From: Pseudomonas aylmerensis
GTDB lineage: Bacteria; Pseudomonadota; Gammaproteobacteria; Pseudomonadales; Pseudomonadaceae
Direction of reading: 5' to 3'
Assembly: GCF_001702265.1 (NCBI RefSeq)
Contig: NZ_MAUE01000034.1
Location: forward strand, 21,708 to 85,707
Length of the DNA stretch: 64,000 bases
In this document: in pieces, positions 46,081-55,350 of the stretch
Numbering within the stretch: the first letter of the stretch is position 1
Layout: each line of letters begins with the position of its first letter
Program-made: the position numbers and the translations under genes
Notes under the pieces: generated by a model
What the model was told of the DNA's origin: nothing
The model's database searches: none
What the model saw: only the letters and a program-made list of their open reading frames with translations

Positions 46081-47451
46081 TCAGCGCGCCCGCAGACGCA
46101 GGTGCACGCGCAGGCCGCTGCCGGTGTTTTCCGCCCACAGGCTGCCTTCCTGGCGCTGCACGGCGTTGCGCGCGATGCTCAAGCCCAGGCCGAAGCCACC
46201 GTCGCCGGGGCGTGAACCGTCCAATCGGGTAAAGGGCGCGAAGATTCGCTCCAGGTCCTGCTCGTCGATCCCCCCGCCCTGATCTTCCAGCCAAAGGTGC
46301 CAGTACTCGCCATCACGCTGCCCGTCCAGGCTGACGATACCGTCCACTGGCGAATGCCGGATGGCATTGCGCAGGATATTTTCCAGGGCCTGGGCCAGGG
46401 TGTTCAGGTTGCCACGCACCCAGCAATCGGCGCCCAGCAGGCACGGCAGGCGCGACGGCGACCAGTCACTTTCAAAGCACGCGTTTTCGCGCAACATGTC
46501 CCACAGCGCCTGGAGCTGGATGTCTTCTTGCGGCAACGGCGCCCGCTCGGTGTCCAGCCAGGCCAGTTGCAGGCTGTCTTCCACCAGGCGCTGCATCGCG
46601 TCAATCTCGCGGCCGAGTCGCTCGCGCAGTTGCGCCAGGTCCTGCTCACTGTCACAGGCCACACGCAGGCGGCTTAACGGGGTGCGCAGTTCATGGGACA
46701 TGTCTCGCAGCAATTGCTGCTGCAGTAGCACGGTCCCTTGCAGGCGCTCGGACATCTGGTCGAAAGCCCGGCCCAGCTCGCCCAGTTCATCCTGACGGCT
46801 GGTGGCCGCGTGGGACAGCCGCGTATTCAACTGATCGGCACGCCAGGCATTGGCCTGCTCGCGCAGTTGGTTGAGCGGCATGATCAGCAGCCGGTACAAG
46901 CCCACACACAGCAACAAGGTAAACAGGCCGGGGATCACACCGTTGGTCACCACCCGCCAGAACAGTTGATAACGCCCCGGCATGAAGCGCTGCGGCAACT
47001 CGATCACCAGCGAGCCAGCGTTGGGGTCCACGGGGAATGGGATTTTCAACCACGGCAGGCCTTTGACATGGCGGCTGACCGGCCATTCCAGACCACGCAG
47101 GAAAGTCAGGCGCTGGCTTTCCTTGACCGCCAGCGGCTTGCTGCTCAGCGATTGCAAGTCGTTGCCGATCACACCGATCCAGGTCGACTCGCGCTTGGCC
47201 ATGACCTGCAACCATGCGTCCACTCCGGCACGTCCCTGGGTACTCCACGCCAGCTCGGCGCCTGCCGCGTAGCCCTTGAGAATTTCGCGGGGTTCCTCGG
47301 CCAGATAGGCGTTCTGCTCTTCCATGTAGCGGCCCCAGGACCAACTGAGCCAGATCATCAGCAGACAGAAGGCGATCAGCAGGCAGGCCAGTTTCCAGAA
47401 TAACGAGTGCTTGCCCGGCAACCGCTGCAACGGACGATCAAAGTCCGTCAT
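46081..47451 (-). CDS. Two-component sensor histidine kinase
   Basis: 456 aa. Two membrane helices (LACLLIAFCLLMIWLSWSWG near 20; GVIPGLFTLLLCVGLYRLL near 165) bound a periplasmic domain. HAMP, then HisKA LLRDMSHELRTPLSRLRVA and a HATPase with FGLGLSIARNAV follow. The start at 47451 overlaps the regulator gene by 14 bp. Ligand unknown; RstB-like in layout. Confidence 0.93.
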   Translation of the reverse strand: MTDFDRPLQRLPGKHSLFWKLACLLIAFCLLMIWLSWSWGRYMEEQNAYLAEEPREILKGYAAGAELAWSTQGRAGVDAWLQVMAKRESTWIGVIGNDLQSLSSKPLAVKESQRLTFLRGLEWPVSRHVKGLPWLKIPFPVDPNAGSLVIELPQRFMPGRYQLFWRVVTNGVIPGLFTLLLCVGLYRLLIMPLNQLREQANAWRADQLNTRLSHAATSRQDELGELGRAFDQMSERLQGTVLLQQQLLRDMSHELRTPLSRLRVACDSEQDLAQLRERLGREIDAMQRLVEDSLQLAWLDTERAPLPQEDIQLQALWDMLRENACFESDWSPSRLPCLLGADCWVRGNLNTLAQALENILRNAIRHSPVDGIVSLDGQRDGEYWHLWLEDQGGGIDEQDLERIFAPFTRLDGSRPGDGGFGLGLSIARNAVQRQEGSLWAENTGSGLRVHLRLRAR

Positions 47452-48166
47452 CAAGAGCACTCAGCACATAACCCTTGCCCCACACCGTGCGCACTTCGCG
47501 CTCGGCATAGCCGATGGCCTTGAGCTTGCGGCGGATCTGGCTGATATGCATATCGAGGCTGCGGTCGTGAGGCGCATAGCCACGTTGCAGCACATGCTGG
47601 TAGAGGAAGGCCTTGCTGAGCACTTCTTCGCCATTGCGGTGCAGGGTCTCGAGCAGGCGGTATTCGCTGCGGGTCAGCCCGGCCCAGTGTTGCTGGTAGA
47701 AGACGTCGCACAGTTCATCGTCAAAACGCAGCGTGCGTGCGTCATCGCGCGCCAGGGTGAGGCTCGGCAGCGGGCGCCGATCCAGGGCCACTCGGCGCAG
47801 GATGGCTTCGATGCGCACGCGCAGCTCGATCATGCTGAACGGCTTGGGCAAGTAATCGTCGGCGCCCAGGCGAAAACCACTGACGCGGTCGGCTTCGGCG
47901 CCCAGGGCCGACATCAGGATCACCGGGATCGAATGGCTCTGGCGCAGATGGGTCAGGATCGACAGGCCATCCAGCCCGGGCAGCAGGATATCCATCAACA
48001 CCACGTCGAACGCCTGGTCGCGGGCCATTTGCAGGCCTTGCTGGCCGTTCTGGCACCAGGTGACCTGGAAACCACAGCGGCCCAGGTGCTCATGGACGTA
48101 GGCGCCGAGCACGGGGTCGTCTTCGATGGTCAGGATACTGGGTAGGCCAACTGCTGCGGGATTCAT
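47438..48166 (-). CDS. OmpR-family response regulator
   Basis: About 242 aa. Receiver: TIEDDPVLGAYVHEHL, the phospho-Asp in VVLMDILLPGLDG and Lys in DYLPKPFS. The C-terminal winged helix is LTRSEYRLLETLHRNGEEVL with VRTVWGKGYVLSA. Co-transcribed with the kinase. Targets not apparent; divergent from gacS. Confidence 0.95.
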   Translation of the reverse strand: MNPAAVGLPSILTIEDDPVLGAYVHEHLGRCGFQVTWCQNGQQGLQMARDQAFDVVLMDILLPGLDGLSILTHLRQSHSIPVILMSALGAEADRVSGFRLGADDYLPKPFSMIELRVRIEAILRRVALDRRPLPSLTLARDDARTLRFDDELCDVFYQQHWAGLTRSEYRLLETLHRNGEEVLSKAFLYQHVLQRGYAPHDRSLDMHISQIRRKLKAIGYAEREVRTVWGKGYVLSALDDGL

Positions 48167-48371
48167 TAGCGTCTGCAAGTCATTCTCAATGACTGATTAT
48201 TCAAGATTACCCCGCGCCAGGCAATCGCCACCCGGCGCCAAATGGCGCGAAGATTGCCGTATGTCATTAATTTGCAAGATTCCTCGCCGTGCAAATGGCT
48301 ACACTGCGCAAGTGGTGCGGGCCGGATGCCGGTGCAGAAATTCGATAACACTGTGGTAGCAGGAGAGTGGC

Positions 48372-51125
48372 GTGCTTAGAAGAATGGGGATAAAGGGCCG
48401 CGTACTGTTGCTGACCTTATTACCGACCAGCCTGATGGCCTCGTTGTTGGGGGGCTATTTCACCTGGATGCAGCTCTCGGAACTGCAGTCGCAATTGCTG
48501 CAGCGCGGCGAAATGATCGCCGAGCAGCTGGCACCGCTGGTGGCACCCGCCTTGAGCGCGCGCAACACGGATCTGCTGGAACGCATCGCCACTCAATCCC
48601 TGGAACAGCCGGACGTACGCGCCGTGTCCTTCCTCGCCCCAGACCGCGCGTCCCTCGCCCACGCCGGCCCGACCATGCTCAACCAGCCGCCGGTCGGCAA
48701 CAGCTCGCACTTGCTGCAGCGCACCGGCAATGACGCCACGCGGTACCTGCTGCCAGTGTTTGGCCGCCATCGCAACCTCGCCGGCGACCTGATTCCCGAT
48801 GAGGCCGACCGCCTGCTCGGCTGGGTCGAGGTGGAGCTGTCCCACAATGGCATGTTGCTGCGCGGCTACCGCAGCCTGTTCGCCAGCCTGCTGCTGATCG
48901 CCATCGGGCTGATCTGCACGGCGGCCCTGGCGCTGCGGATCAGCCGCACCATCAACTCCCCGATCGGCTTGATCAAGCAAGCCGTGGCCCAGCTCAAGGA
49001 CGGCAACCTGGAAACCCGCCTGCCCGCCCTCGGCAGCCAGGAACTGGACCAGCTCGCCTCGGGCATCAACCGCATGGCCGAGACCCTGCAGAACGCCCGG
49101 GAAGAGTTGCAACACAGCATCGACCAGGCCACTGAAGACGTGCGCCAGAACCTGGAAACCATCGAAATCCAGAACATCGAGCTGGACCTGGCGCGCAAAG
49201 AGGCGCTGGAAGCCAGCCGCATCAAGTCCGAGTTCCTGGCGAATATGAGCCATGAAATCCGCACGCCGCTCAACGGCATCCTCGGTTTTACCCACCTGCT
49301 GCAAAAAAGTGAACTGACCCCGCGGCAGCTGGACTACCTGGGCACCATCGAAAAATCCGCCGACAACCTGCTGGGCATCATCAACGAGATCCTCGATTTC
49401 TCGAAAATTGAAGCCGGCAAGCTGGTGCTCGACAGTATCCCGTTCAACCTGCGCGACCTGCTGCAGGACACCCTGACCATCCTCGCCCCCGCCGCGCACG
49501 CCAAGCAGCTCGAACTGGTCAGCCTGGTGTACCGCGACACCCCGCTGGCACTGGTCGGCGACCCGCTGCGCCTCAAGCAGATCCTGACCAACCTGATCAG
49601 CAACGCGATCAAGTTCACCCGTGAAGGCACCATCGTCGCCCGGGCGATGATCGAGGACGAGCAGGAAGACAGCGTGCAACTGCGCATCAGCGTGCAGGAC
49701 ACCGGCATCGGCCTGTCCAGCCAGGATGTGCGCGCGTTGTTCCAGGCTTTCAGCCAGGCCGACAACTCGTTGTCGCGCCAGCCCGGCGGCACAGGGTTGG
49801 GCCTGGTGATTTCCAAGCGCCTGATCGAGCAGATGGGCGGTGAAATCGGCGTCGACAGCACGCCCGGCGAAGGCTCGGAATTCTGGATCAGCCTCAACCT
49901 GCCCAAGACCCGCGACGATGTCGAAGACCTGCCGTGTGCGCCGCTGCTGGGCCATCGGGTGGCCGTCCTGGAAAACCACGAACTGGCGCGCCAGGCCTTG
50001 CAGCACCAACTCGAAGACTGTGGCCTGCAGGTCACCCCGTTCAACAGCCTCGAAAGCCTGACCAACGGCATCACCAGCGCGCATCAGACCGACCAGGCCA
50101 TCGATCTTGCGGTGCTCGGCGTGACCGCCAATGACATTCCGCCGGAACGCCTAAACCAACACCTGTGGGACCTCGAACACCTGGGCTGCAAAGTGCTGGT
50201 GCTGTGCCCCACCACCGAGCAGATGCTGTTCAACCAGTCGGTACCCAACCCCAACAGCCAGTTGCAGGCCAAGCCGGCTTGCACGCGCAAGCTGCGCAGG
50301 GCGCTGTCCGACCTGATCAGCCCACGCCCTTCGCGCAGCGAACCTGGCGAGCCGTTGTCCAGCCGTGCACCGCGCGTGCTGTGTGTGGATGACAACCCGG
50401 CCAACCTTTTGCTGGTGCAAACCCTGCTCGAAGACATGGGCGCACGGGTGCGTGCCGTGGAAAGCGGCTATGCGGCCGTCGACGCGGTGAAGCAGGAAAC
50501 CTTCGACCTGGTGCTGATGGACGTGCAAATGCCCGGCATGGACGGTCGCCAGAGTACCGAGGCGATTCGCCAGTGGGAAAGCGAGCGGCACGGTACGCCG
50601 TTGCCGGTGGTCGCCCTCACCGCCCACGCCATGGCCAACGAAAAACGCGCGCTGCTGCAAAGTGGCATGGACGATTACCTGACCAAACCCATCAGCGAGC
50701 GGCAACTGGCGCAAGTGGTGTTGAAATGGACCGGCCTGGCCCTGCGCAACCAGGGCCCGGAACGCAGCGCCGATGGCCTCGGCCCTCGCGAGCAACTGCC
50801 GGTGCTGGACCACGAAGAAGGCCTGCGCCTGGCCGCCGGCAAGACCGACCTCGCCGCCGACATGCTCGCCATGCTGCTGGCGTCGCTGGAAGCCGACCGC
50901 CTGGCCATCAACGTCGCCCGTGATGCCAATGACAACAACGCCCTGATCGAACGCGTCCACCGCCTGCATGGCGCCACTCGCTATTGTGGCGTGCCACAGT
51001 TGCGCGCGGCCTGCCAACGTGCCGAAACCCTGCTCAAGCAGGACGACGCCAAGGCCATGCACGCGTTGGACGAACTGGACATGGCTATCGCCCGGCTCGC
51101 CAGTGAAGCGCGGGTCAGCGCCTGA
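48372..51125 (+). CDS. gacS: Hybrid sensor kinase GacS
   Basis: 917 aa, tripartite BarA/GacS type. GTG start (MLRRMGIKGRVLLLTLLPTS) with AGGAG upstream. Two membrane helices bound a periplasmic loop; then HAMP (190-245), HisKA FLANMSHEIRTPLNGILGF (His about 293), HATPase with GGTGLGLVISKRL, receiver with Asp about 715 in LMDVQMPGMDG, and C-terminal Hpt with RVHRLHGATRYCGV (His about 862). GacS phosphorylates GacA, which switches on the Rsm small RNAs controlling secondary metabolism and biocontrol traits. All catalytic residues are intact, so the window is from a Gac-positive strain. Confidence 0.97.
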   Translation: MLRRMGIKGRVLLLTLLPTSLMASLLGGYFTWMQLSELQSQLLQRGEMIAEQLAPLVAPALSARNTDLLERIATQSLEQPDVRAVSFLAPDRASLAHAGPTMLNQPPVGNSSHLLQRTGNDATRYLLPVFGRHRNLAGDLIPDEADRLLGWVEVELSHNGMLLRGYRSLFASLLLIAIGLICTAALALRISRTINSPIGLIKQAVAQLKDGNLETRLPALGSQELDQLASGINRMAETLQNAREELQHSIDQATEDVRQNLETIEIQNIELDLARKEALEASRIKSEFLANMSHEIRTPLNGILGFTHLLQKSELTPRQLDYLGTIEKSADNLLGIINEILDFSKIEAGKLVLDSIPFNLRDLLQDTLTILAPAAHAKQLELVSLVYRDTPLALVGDPLRLKQILTNLISNAIKFTREGTIVARAMIEDEQEDSVQLRISVQDTGIGLSSQDVRALFQAFSQADNSLSRQPGGTGLGLVISKRLIEQMGGEIGVDSTPGEGSEFWISLNLPKTRDDVEDLPCAPLLGHRVAVLENHELARQALQHQLEDCGLQVTPFNSLESLTNGITSAHQTDQAIDLAVLGVTANDIPPERLNQHLWDLEHLGCKVLVLCPTTEQMLFNQSVPNPNSQLQAKPACTRKLRRALSDLISPRPSRSEPGEPLSSRAPRVLCVDDNPANLLLVQTLLEDMGARVRAVESGYAAVDAVKQETFDLVLMDVQMPGMDGRQSTEAIRQWESERHGTPLPVVALTAHAMANEKRALLQSGMDDYLTKPISERQLAQVVLKWTGLALRNQGPERSADGLGPREQLPVLDHEEGLRLAAGKTDLAADMLAMLLASLEADRLAINVARDANDNNALIERVHRLHGATRYCGVPQLRAACQRAETLLKQDDAKAMHALDELDMAIARLASEARVSA

Positions 51126-51269
51126 ACACCGCTGTAGGAGCGCGATTGCTGTGCCAAGGGAGGTGGCGAGAGCGCTTGCTCGCCACGACCCCCCCTCTGC
51201 AACACACTTGCTGCAGCAAGTCGCGCCTACGAGCAACGCAACCATTCTACGATCGCAGGGAGCTATTCA

Positions 51270-52259
51270 ATGCGCGTGATTCTTTTCAGCAGCCAAACCT
51301 ACGACCGCGACAGCTTTCTCGGCGAGCCCTTGCCCGATGGCCTGGAGCTGCAGTTCCAACCGGCCCGGCTCAACCTCGACACCGTGGCCCTGGCCGAACA
51401 TCACGACGTGGTCTGCGCGTTTATCAATGACGACCTCAGCGCGCCGGTGCTGGAGCAATTGGCCCAGGGCGGCACACGGCTGATCGCCCTGCGGTCGGCC
51501 GGCTATAACCATGTGGACCTGCCGGCCGCCCAGCGCCTGGGCCTGACCATCGTGCGTGTGCCCGCCTACTCGCCCCATGCGGTGGCCGAACATGCAGTGG
51601 CGCTGATCCTCGCCCTCAATCGCCGCCTGCACCGCGCCTATAACCGCACCCGCGATGGCGATTTCAGCCTGCACGGCCTGACGGGTTTCGACCTGGTGGG
51701 CAAGACCGTCGGTGTGGTCGGCACCGGGCAGATCGGCGCCACGTTCGCCAAGATCATGGCCGGCTTCGGTTGCCAGTTGCTCGCCTACGACCCCTTCCCC
51801 AACCCGCAGGTCGAGGCCCTCGGCGCCCGCTACGTGAGCCTGCCCGAACTGCTCGCCGAAGCGCAGATCGTCAGCCTGCACTGCCCGTTGACTGCCGACA
51901 GCAAACACCTGATCAACGCGCGTTCGCTGGCACAGATGCAACCCGGCGCGATGCTGATCAACACCGGTCGCGGTGGCCTGGTCGACACGCCGGCACTGAT
52001 CGAGGCGCTCAAGGACGGCCAGCTCGGCTACCTCGGCCTGGATGTGTATGAGGAAGAAGCCCAGTTGTTTTTCGAGGACCGCTCCGACCTGCCGCTGCAG
52101 GACGATGTACTCGCGCGCCTGCTGACTTTCCCCAACGTGATCATCACCGCGCACCAGGCCTTCCTCACCCGCGAGGCCCTGGCGGCGATTGCTGGTACGA
52201 CCCTGGCGAACATTGCAGCGTGGGCCGATGGCCGCGCCCAGAACCGCGTCGAAGGATGA
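51270..52259 (+). CDS. ldhA: D-lactate dehydrogenase (2-hydroxyacid dehydrogenase)
   Basis: 329 aa. NAD-binding VGVVGTGQIGATFAKIMAGF near residue 150; catalytic Arg in LINTGRGGLVDTPAL (about 235), Glu in DVYEEE (about 262) and His in ITAHQAFLTREAL (about 295). It reduces pyruvate to D-lactate. Its place behind gacS is standard in P. fluorescens. The 144-bp gap before it contains an imperfect inverted repeat. Confidence 0.95.
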   Translation: MRVILFSSQTYDRDSFLGEPLPDGLELQFQPARLNLDTVALAEHHDVVCAFINDDLSAPVLEQLAQGGTRLIALRSAGYNHVDLPAAQRLGLTIVRVPAYSPHAVAEHAVALILALNRRLHRAYNRTRDGDFSLHGLTGFDLVGKTVGVVGTGQIGATFAKIMAGFGCQLLAYDPFPNPQVEALGARYVSLPELLAEAQIVSLHCPLTADSKHLINARSLAQMQPGAMLINTGRGGLVDTPALIEALKDGQLGYLGLDVYEEEAQLFFEDRSDLPLQDDVLARLLTFPNVIITAHQAFLTREALAAIAGTTLANIAAWADGRAQNRVEG

Positions 52260-52330
52260 TCAGCGGTCATATACCAGGCGCATGATCGGCAGGCACCCGT
52301 GATAGGATGCCGCGCCTATTTGGAGGATCC

Positions 52331-52771
52331 ATGGCCGAACACGATTTCCGCTTCAGCTTGCTGAGCCCGCAACACACCCTGATCGAATGCCGCGCCCTGG
52401 TGCCGGGCCGTTACCAGGTCACCGGCAACGGTGGCTCGATCAAGCACGGCGACGTGCTGATCGTCACCCTGCGAGGCAGCAAAACCCTGTCGATGCGCCT
52501 GACCGTCGAAGGTGACGCGCGCTACTCCATCCGCCCGGCAGGCCAGTGGGTCGCCATGGCCCAGGGGCCGAAATTCGGCGAACTGGAAATTCACACCTGG
52601 AAGGTCAACTGCGACAGCTGCGACGCCGTGCTGGAGTTTGAATTCGCGGTGGAAACCAAGCTGACCAAAGAGCCGCTGCAACCGGCCGCCAATGCGCGTG
52701 TCAAGGAACTGGGTTGGACCAGCGAGGGCGACAAACATCGCTGCCCGAAATGCCAGCAGGCCGCGCAATGA
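52331..52771 (+). CDS. Conserved hypothetical protein with two CxxC pairs
   Basis: 146 aa, GGAGG before ATG. Two zinc-ribbon-like Cys pairs, NCDSCDAV and RCPKCQQ, lie at about 98 and 140. The rest is beta-rich (PGRYQVTGNGGSIKHGDVLI). ATGA overlap with the META lipoprotein downstream. Unknown function, common in pseudomonads. Confidence 0.82.
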   Translation: MAEHDFRFSLLSPQHTLIECRALVPGRYQVTGNGGSIKHGDVLIVTLRGSKTLSMRLTVEGDARYSIRPAGQWVAMAQGPKFGELEIHTWKVNCDSCDAVLEFEFAVETKLTKEPLQPAANARVKELGWTSEGDKHRCPKCQQAAQ

Positions 52772-53172
52772 AAGGCCTGCTTCTGCTCGCCGCCCTCGGT
52801 GCGGCCCTGACGGGTTGCGCCGGTGACGCGGTCCGGCTCAAGCAGGATCACAGCTACGTAGTGGAGTGGATTGGTGAGCGGCCGCTGATGGATTACGCGC
52901 ACCTGACCGTCACCCTCGGTGCCGACGGGCGCGCCTACGGCAATGGCGGTTGCAACCACTGGTTTGCACCGTACACCGTCGACGGCGACAAGCTCAGCTT
53001 CGGCAAGATCGGCAGCACCCGCAAACTCTGCGCCGAGGCCCTGATGGAGCAGGAACACCGCTTCTTCCAGGCCCTGCAAGGGGTGCAGCGCTGGGACATC
53101 TCACCGATCGAACAGACGCGCTTCTGGCCAGCCGAGGGCCAGCCCATCCGCCTCTGGCTGGAAGAAGGCTGA
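52768..53172 (+). CDS. META (HslJ-like) domain lipoprotein
   Basis: 134 aa. Lipobox LTGC near residue 16. The META fold is shown by YVVEWIGERPLMDYAHLTVT, GRAYGNGGCNHWFAPYTVD and GKIGSTRKLC. HslJ relatives are linked to novobiocin or heat stress in E. coli. Followed by a REP pair. Confidence 0.87.
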   Translation: MKGLLLLAALGAALTGCAGDAVRLKQDHSYVVEWIGERPLMDYAHLTVTLGADGRAYGNGGCNHWFAPYTVDGDKLSFGKIGSTRKLCAEALMEQEHRFFQALQGVQRWDISPIEQTRFWPAEGQPIRLWLEEG

Positions 53173-53203
53173 CCCACTCCATCCAGAGATGGCTGAGGTC
53201 TAA

Positions 53204-53294
53204 ATGTGGGAGGGGGCTTGCTCCGGAAGGCAGTGTGTCAGTCAGCACTTGATTGGCTGAGCCACCGCATTCGGGAGCAAGCCCCCTCGCACAT
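53204..53294. repeat. REPIN (single)
   Basis: ATGTGGGAGGGGGCTTGCTC at the left faces GAGCAAGCCCCCTCGCACAT at the right around a short loop, between convergent META and thioredoxin-like genes. A different head (GGGGGCTTGCTCC) from the arrays. Confidence 0.9.
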
Positions 53295-53311
53295 TTGATC
53301 GGGGACCGCCT

Positions 53312-53773
53312 TTAGCCGCGCAGGGCCTTGAGCTTGGCCAATACGCCTTCTGCAGTCTGCTCACCCATCAACTGCTCGCGCACCTTGCCCTTGTCATCGA
53401 TGATGTAGGTCACCGGCAATGCTTCGCTGCGCGGAATATCGAAGATCCCGTCCGGGTTCTGCGCCAGCACCGTGAACTTGATGCCCAGCTTGTCGCTGGC
53501 TTCCTTCAGCTCTGCGCCTTGCACATTGTCGAAATTGACCCCGAACACGCCTACGCCCTGCCCCTTCAACTGCTCCGCCAGGGCGTTGAGTTCAGGGATT
53601 TCCGTGCGGCACGGGCCACACCATTCCGCCCAGTAGTTGACCACCAGCCATTGCTTGTCCAGGCGCTCGGCCGCCACCCTCTGGCCGTTCTGGTCAACGC
53701 CGTAGTCATTACCGCAGCCGCTGAGCAGCAGGGTTGTGATGATCGCCAATGCACCGATCAGTCGCCTAGTCAT
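53312..53773 (-). CDS. TlpA/thioredoxin-family lipoprotein
   Basis: 153 aa. Lipobox LSGC near residue 19 anchors it to the membrane facing the periplasm. Active site YWAEWCGPCRTEIPELNAL has WCGPC intact, and ALPVTYIIDDKGKV gives the cis-Pro. Likely a thiol-disulfide oxidoreductase or reductase partner. Divergent from arsC. Confidence 0.93.
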   Translation of the reverse strand: MTRRLIGALAIITTLLLSGCGNDYGVDQNGQRVAAERLDKQWLVVNYWAEWCGPCRTEIPELNALAEQLKGQGVGVFGVNFDNVQGAELKEASDKLGIKFTVLAQNPDGIFDIPRSEALPVTYIIDDKGKVREQLMGEQTAEGVLAKLKALRG

Positions 53774-53888
53774 GGGGTAATCCTTCGCAAAAATGAACGT
53801 AGGCTGCGACCTAACGCCTCTAACGGTTTAAGGACCGGGCGCAGCGCAGGTAGAATACCTGCCACCTTACGCAAGATGCGACCCGCAC

Positions 53889-54242
53889 ATGACCGATCTG
53901 ACGCTTTATCACAACCCGCGCTGCTCGAAATCCCGCGGTGCGCTCGAACTGCTGGAAGCCCGTGGCCTCGCCCCGACCGTGGTGCGCTACCTGGAAACCC
54001 CGCTCGACGCCGCGCAATTGCAGGCCTTGCTGGCCAAGCTCGGCATCAGTGCCCGGCAACTGCTGCGCACCGGTGAAGACGAATACAAGGCCCTGGGCCT
54101 GGCCGACGCCAGCCTCAGCGAAGCGCAATTGATTGCCGCCATCGCCGCGCACCCGAAGTTGATGGAACGCCCGATCCTGGAAACCGCCGACACAGCCATC
54201 ATTGGCCGCCCGCCGGAAAACGTGCTGGAGATCCTGCCGTGA
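53889..54242 (+). CDS. arsC: Arsenate reductase (glutaredoxin-dependent) ArsC family
   Basis: 117 aa. Catalytic Cys12 in HNPRCSKSRGALELLE; Arg in RPPENVLEIL near the end and the ERPILETAD strand fit ArsC. No ars operon genes are adjacent; the arsC-wrbA-DUF2069 group is a core pseudomonad cluster. Confidence 0.94.
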   Translation: MTDLTLYHNPRCSKSRGALELLEARGLAPTVVRYLETPLDAAQLQALLAKLGISARQLLRTGEDEYKALGLADASLSEAQLIAAIAAHPKLMERPILETADTAIIGRPPENVLEILP

Positions 54243-54853
54243 CGTCGCCGTATGTGCTGGTGTTGTATTACAGCCGCAATGGCTCGGTGAGCGAAATGGC
54301 CCGGCAGATTGCCCGGGGCATCGAGCAAGGCGGGATGGAGGCGCGCTTGCGCACGGTGCCAGCAATCTCCACCGAGTGCGAAGCCGTGGCGCCGAGCATC
54401 CCGGAGGAAGGCGCGCTGTATGCCAGCCTCGATGACTTGAAACACTGTTCCGGCCTGGCCCTCGGCAGCCCGACGCGCTTCGGCAATATGGCCGCGCCGC
54501 TCAAGTACTTCCTCGACGGCACCAGCAACCTGTGGCTCACCGGCGCGCTCGTCGGCAAGCCGGCCGGGGTGTTCACCTCCACCGCCAGCCTGCACGGCGG
54601 CCAGGAAACCACGCTGATGTCGATGCTGCTGCCGCTGCTGCACCACGGCATGCTGATCACCGGCCTGCCGTACAGCGAACAGGCACTGCTCGACACCCAG
54701 GGTGGCGGCACCCCGTATGGCGCCAGCCACCATGCCGGGCCGGATGGCAAGCGCCTGCTCGATCAACACGAAATCAGCCTGTGCCGCGCCCTCGGCCTGC
54801 GCCTGGCCACCACCGCCACGTTGCTGGAGAACGGCCGTGGCCAGAAAGCCTAA
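54239..54853 (+). CDS. wrbA: NAD(P)H:quinone oxidoreductase WrbA
   Basis: 204 aa, GTG start overlapping the arsC stop. Flavodoxin-like: LYYSRNGSVSEMARQIARGI binds FMN phosphate, GSPTRFGNMAAPLKYFLDGT and TASLHGGQETTLMSMLLPL follow. Reduces quinones with two electrons. Confidence 0.94.
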   Translation: MTSPYVLVLYYSRNGSVSEMARQIARGIEQGGMEARLRTVPAISTECEAVAPSIPEEGALYASLDDLKHCSGLALGSPTRFGNMAAPLKYFLDGTSNLWLTGALVGKPAGVFTSTASLHGGQETTLMSMLLPLLHHGMLITGLPYSEQALLDTQGGGTPYGASHHAGPDGKRLLDQHEISLCRALGLRLATTATLLENGRGQKA

Positions 54854-55256
54854 GGTCCTGCCGCCCCAGGCGTGGCTGGAGCCACGGGTCAAGCTCGCGC
54901 GCACGCTGAGCCTGCTGGCGTTTTTCGCCCTGGTGGGGTTGCTGTGCGTGTACTACCTGTTCATCGCCGACCTCCACGGCGCCCGCCCGTGGGTGATCCT
55001 GCTGATCGAACTGGTGCCGCTGCTGATCCTCGCGCCGGGCATGTTGCTGGGCAGCGCGCGCGGACATTCGTGGATGTGCTTTGTGGTGAACCTGTATTTC
55101 ATCAAGGGCGCGCTGGCGGCGTACGACCCGAACCGCCAGTGGTTCGGTGTGCTGGAGATGCTCGCGAGCCTGGCGGTGTTCTGTACGGCGTTGCTGTATG
55201 TGCGCTGGCGGCATCAGTTGAATCGAAGACTGGCAGCAGAACCTGTGTCTACCTGA
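54837..55256 (+). CDS. DUF2069 membrane protein
   Basis: 139 aa with GTG start (MARKPKVLPPQAWLEPRVKL), GGAG seven bases upstream, overlapping wrbA by 17 bp. Four hydrophobic helices (LSLLAFFALVGLLCVYYLF, VILLIELVPLLILAPGMLL). Family of unknown function always near arsC-wrbA in pseudomonads. Confidence 0.92.
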   Translation: MARKPKVLPPQAWLEPRVKLARTLSLLAFFALVGLLCVYYLFIADLHGARPWVILLIELVPLLILAPGMLLGSARGHSWMCFVVNLYFIKGALAAYDPNRQWFGVLEMLASLAVFCTALLYVRWRHQLNRRLAAEPVST

Positions 55257-55264
55257 GGTCCGCT

Positions 55265-55335
55265 ATCGCAGGCAAGCCAGCTCCCACATGTTGACCGCGG
55301 CGCCGATCAAATGTGGGAGCTGGCTTGCCTGCGAT
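55265..55335. repeat. Perfect 25-bp inverted repeat (REP pair)
   Basis: Arms 55265-55289 and 55311-55335 are exact complements (ATCGCAGGCAAGCCAGCTCC...), with a 21-bp loop. Third REP head type (GGCTTGCCTGCGAT). Between convergent genes. Confidence 0.95.
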
Positions 55336-55350
55336 GGCCTCACCACAGCC

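Noticed and set aside
48420..50084. 554-codon frame antisense to gacS
   Set aside because: Typical high-GC shadow frame; gacS on the other strand has all catalytic motifs.
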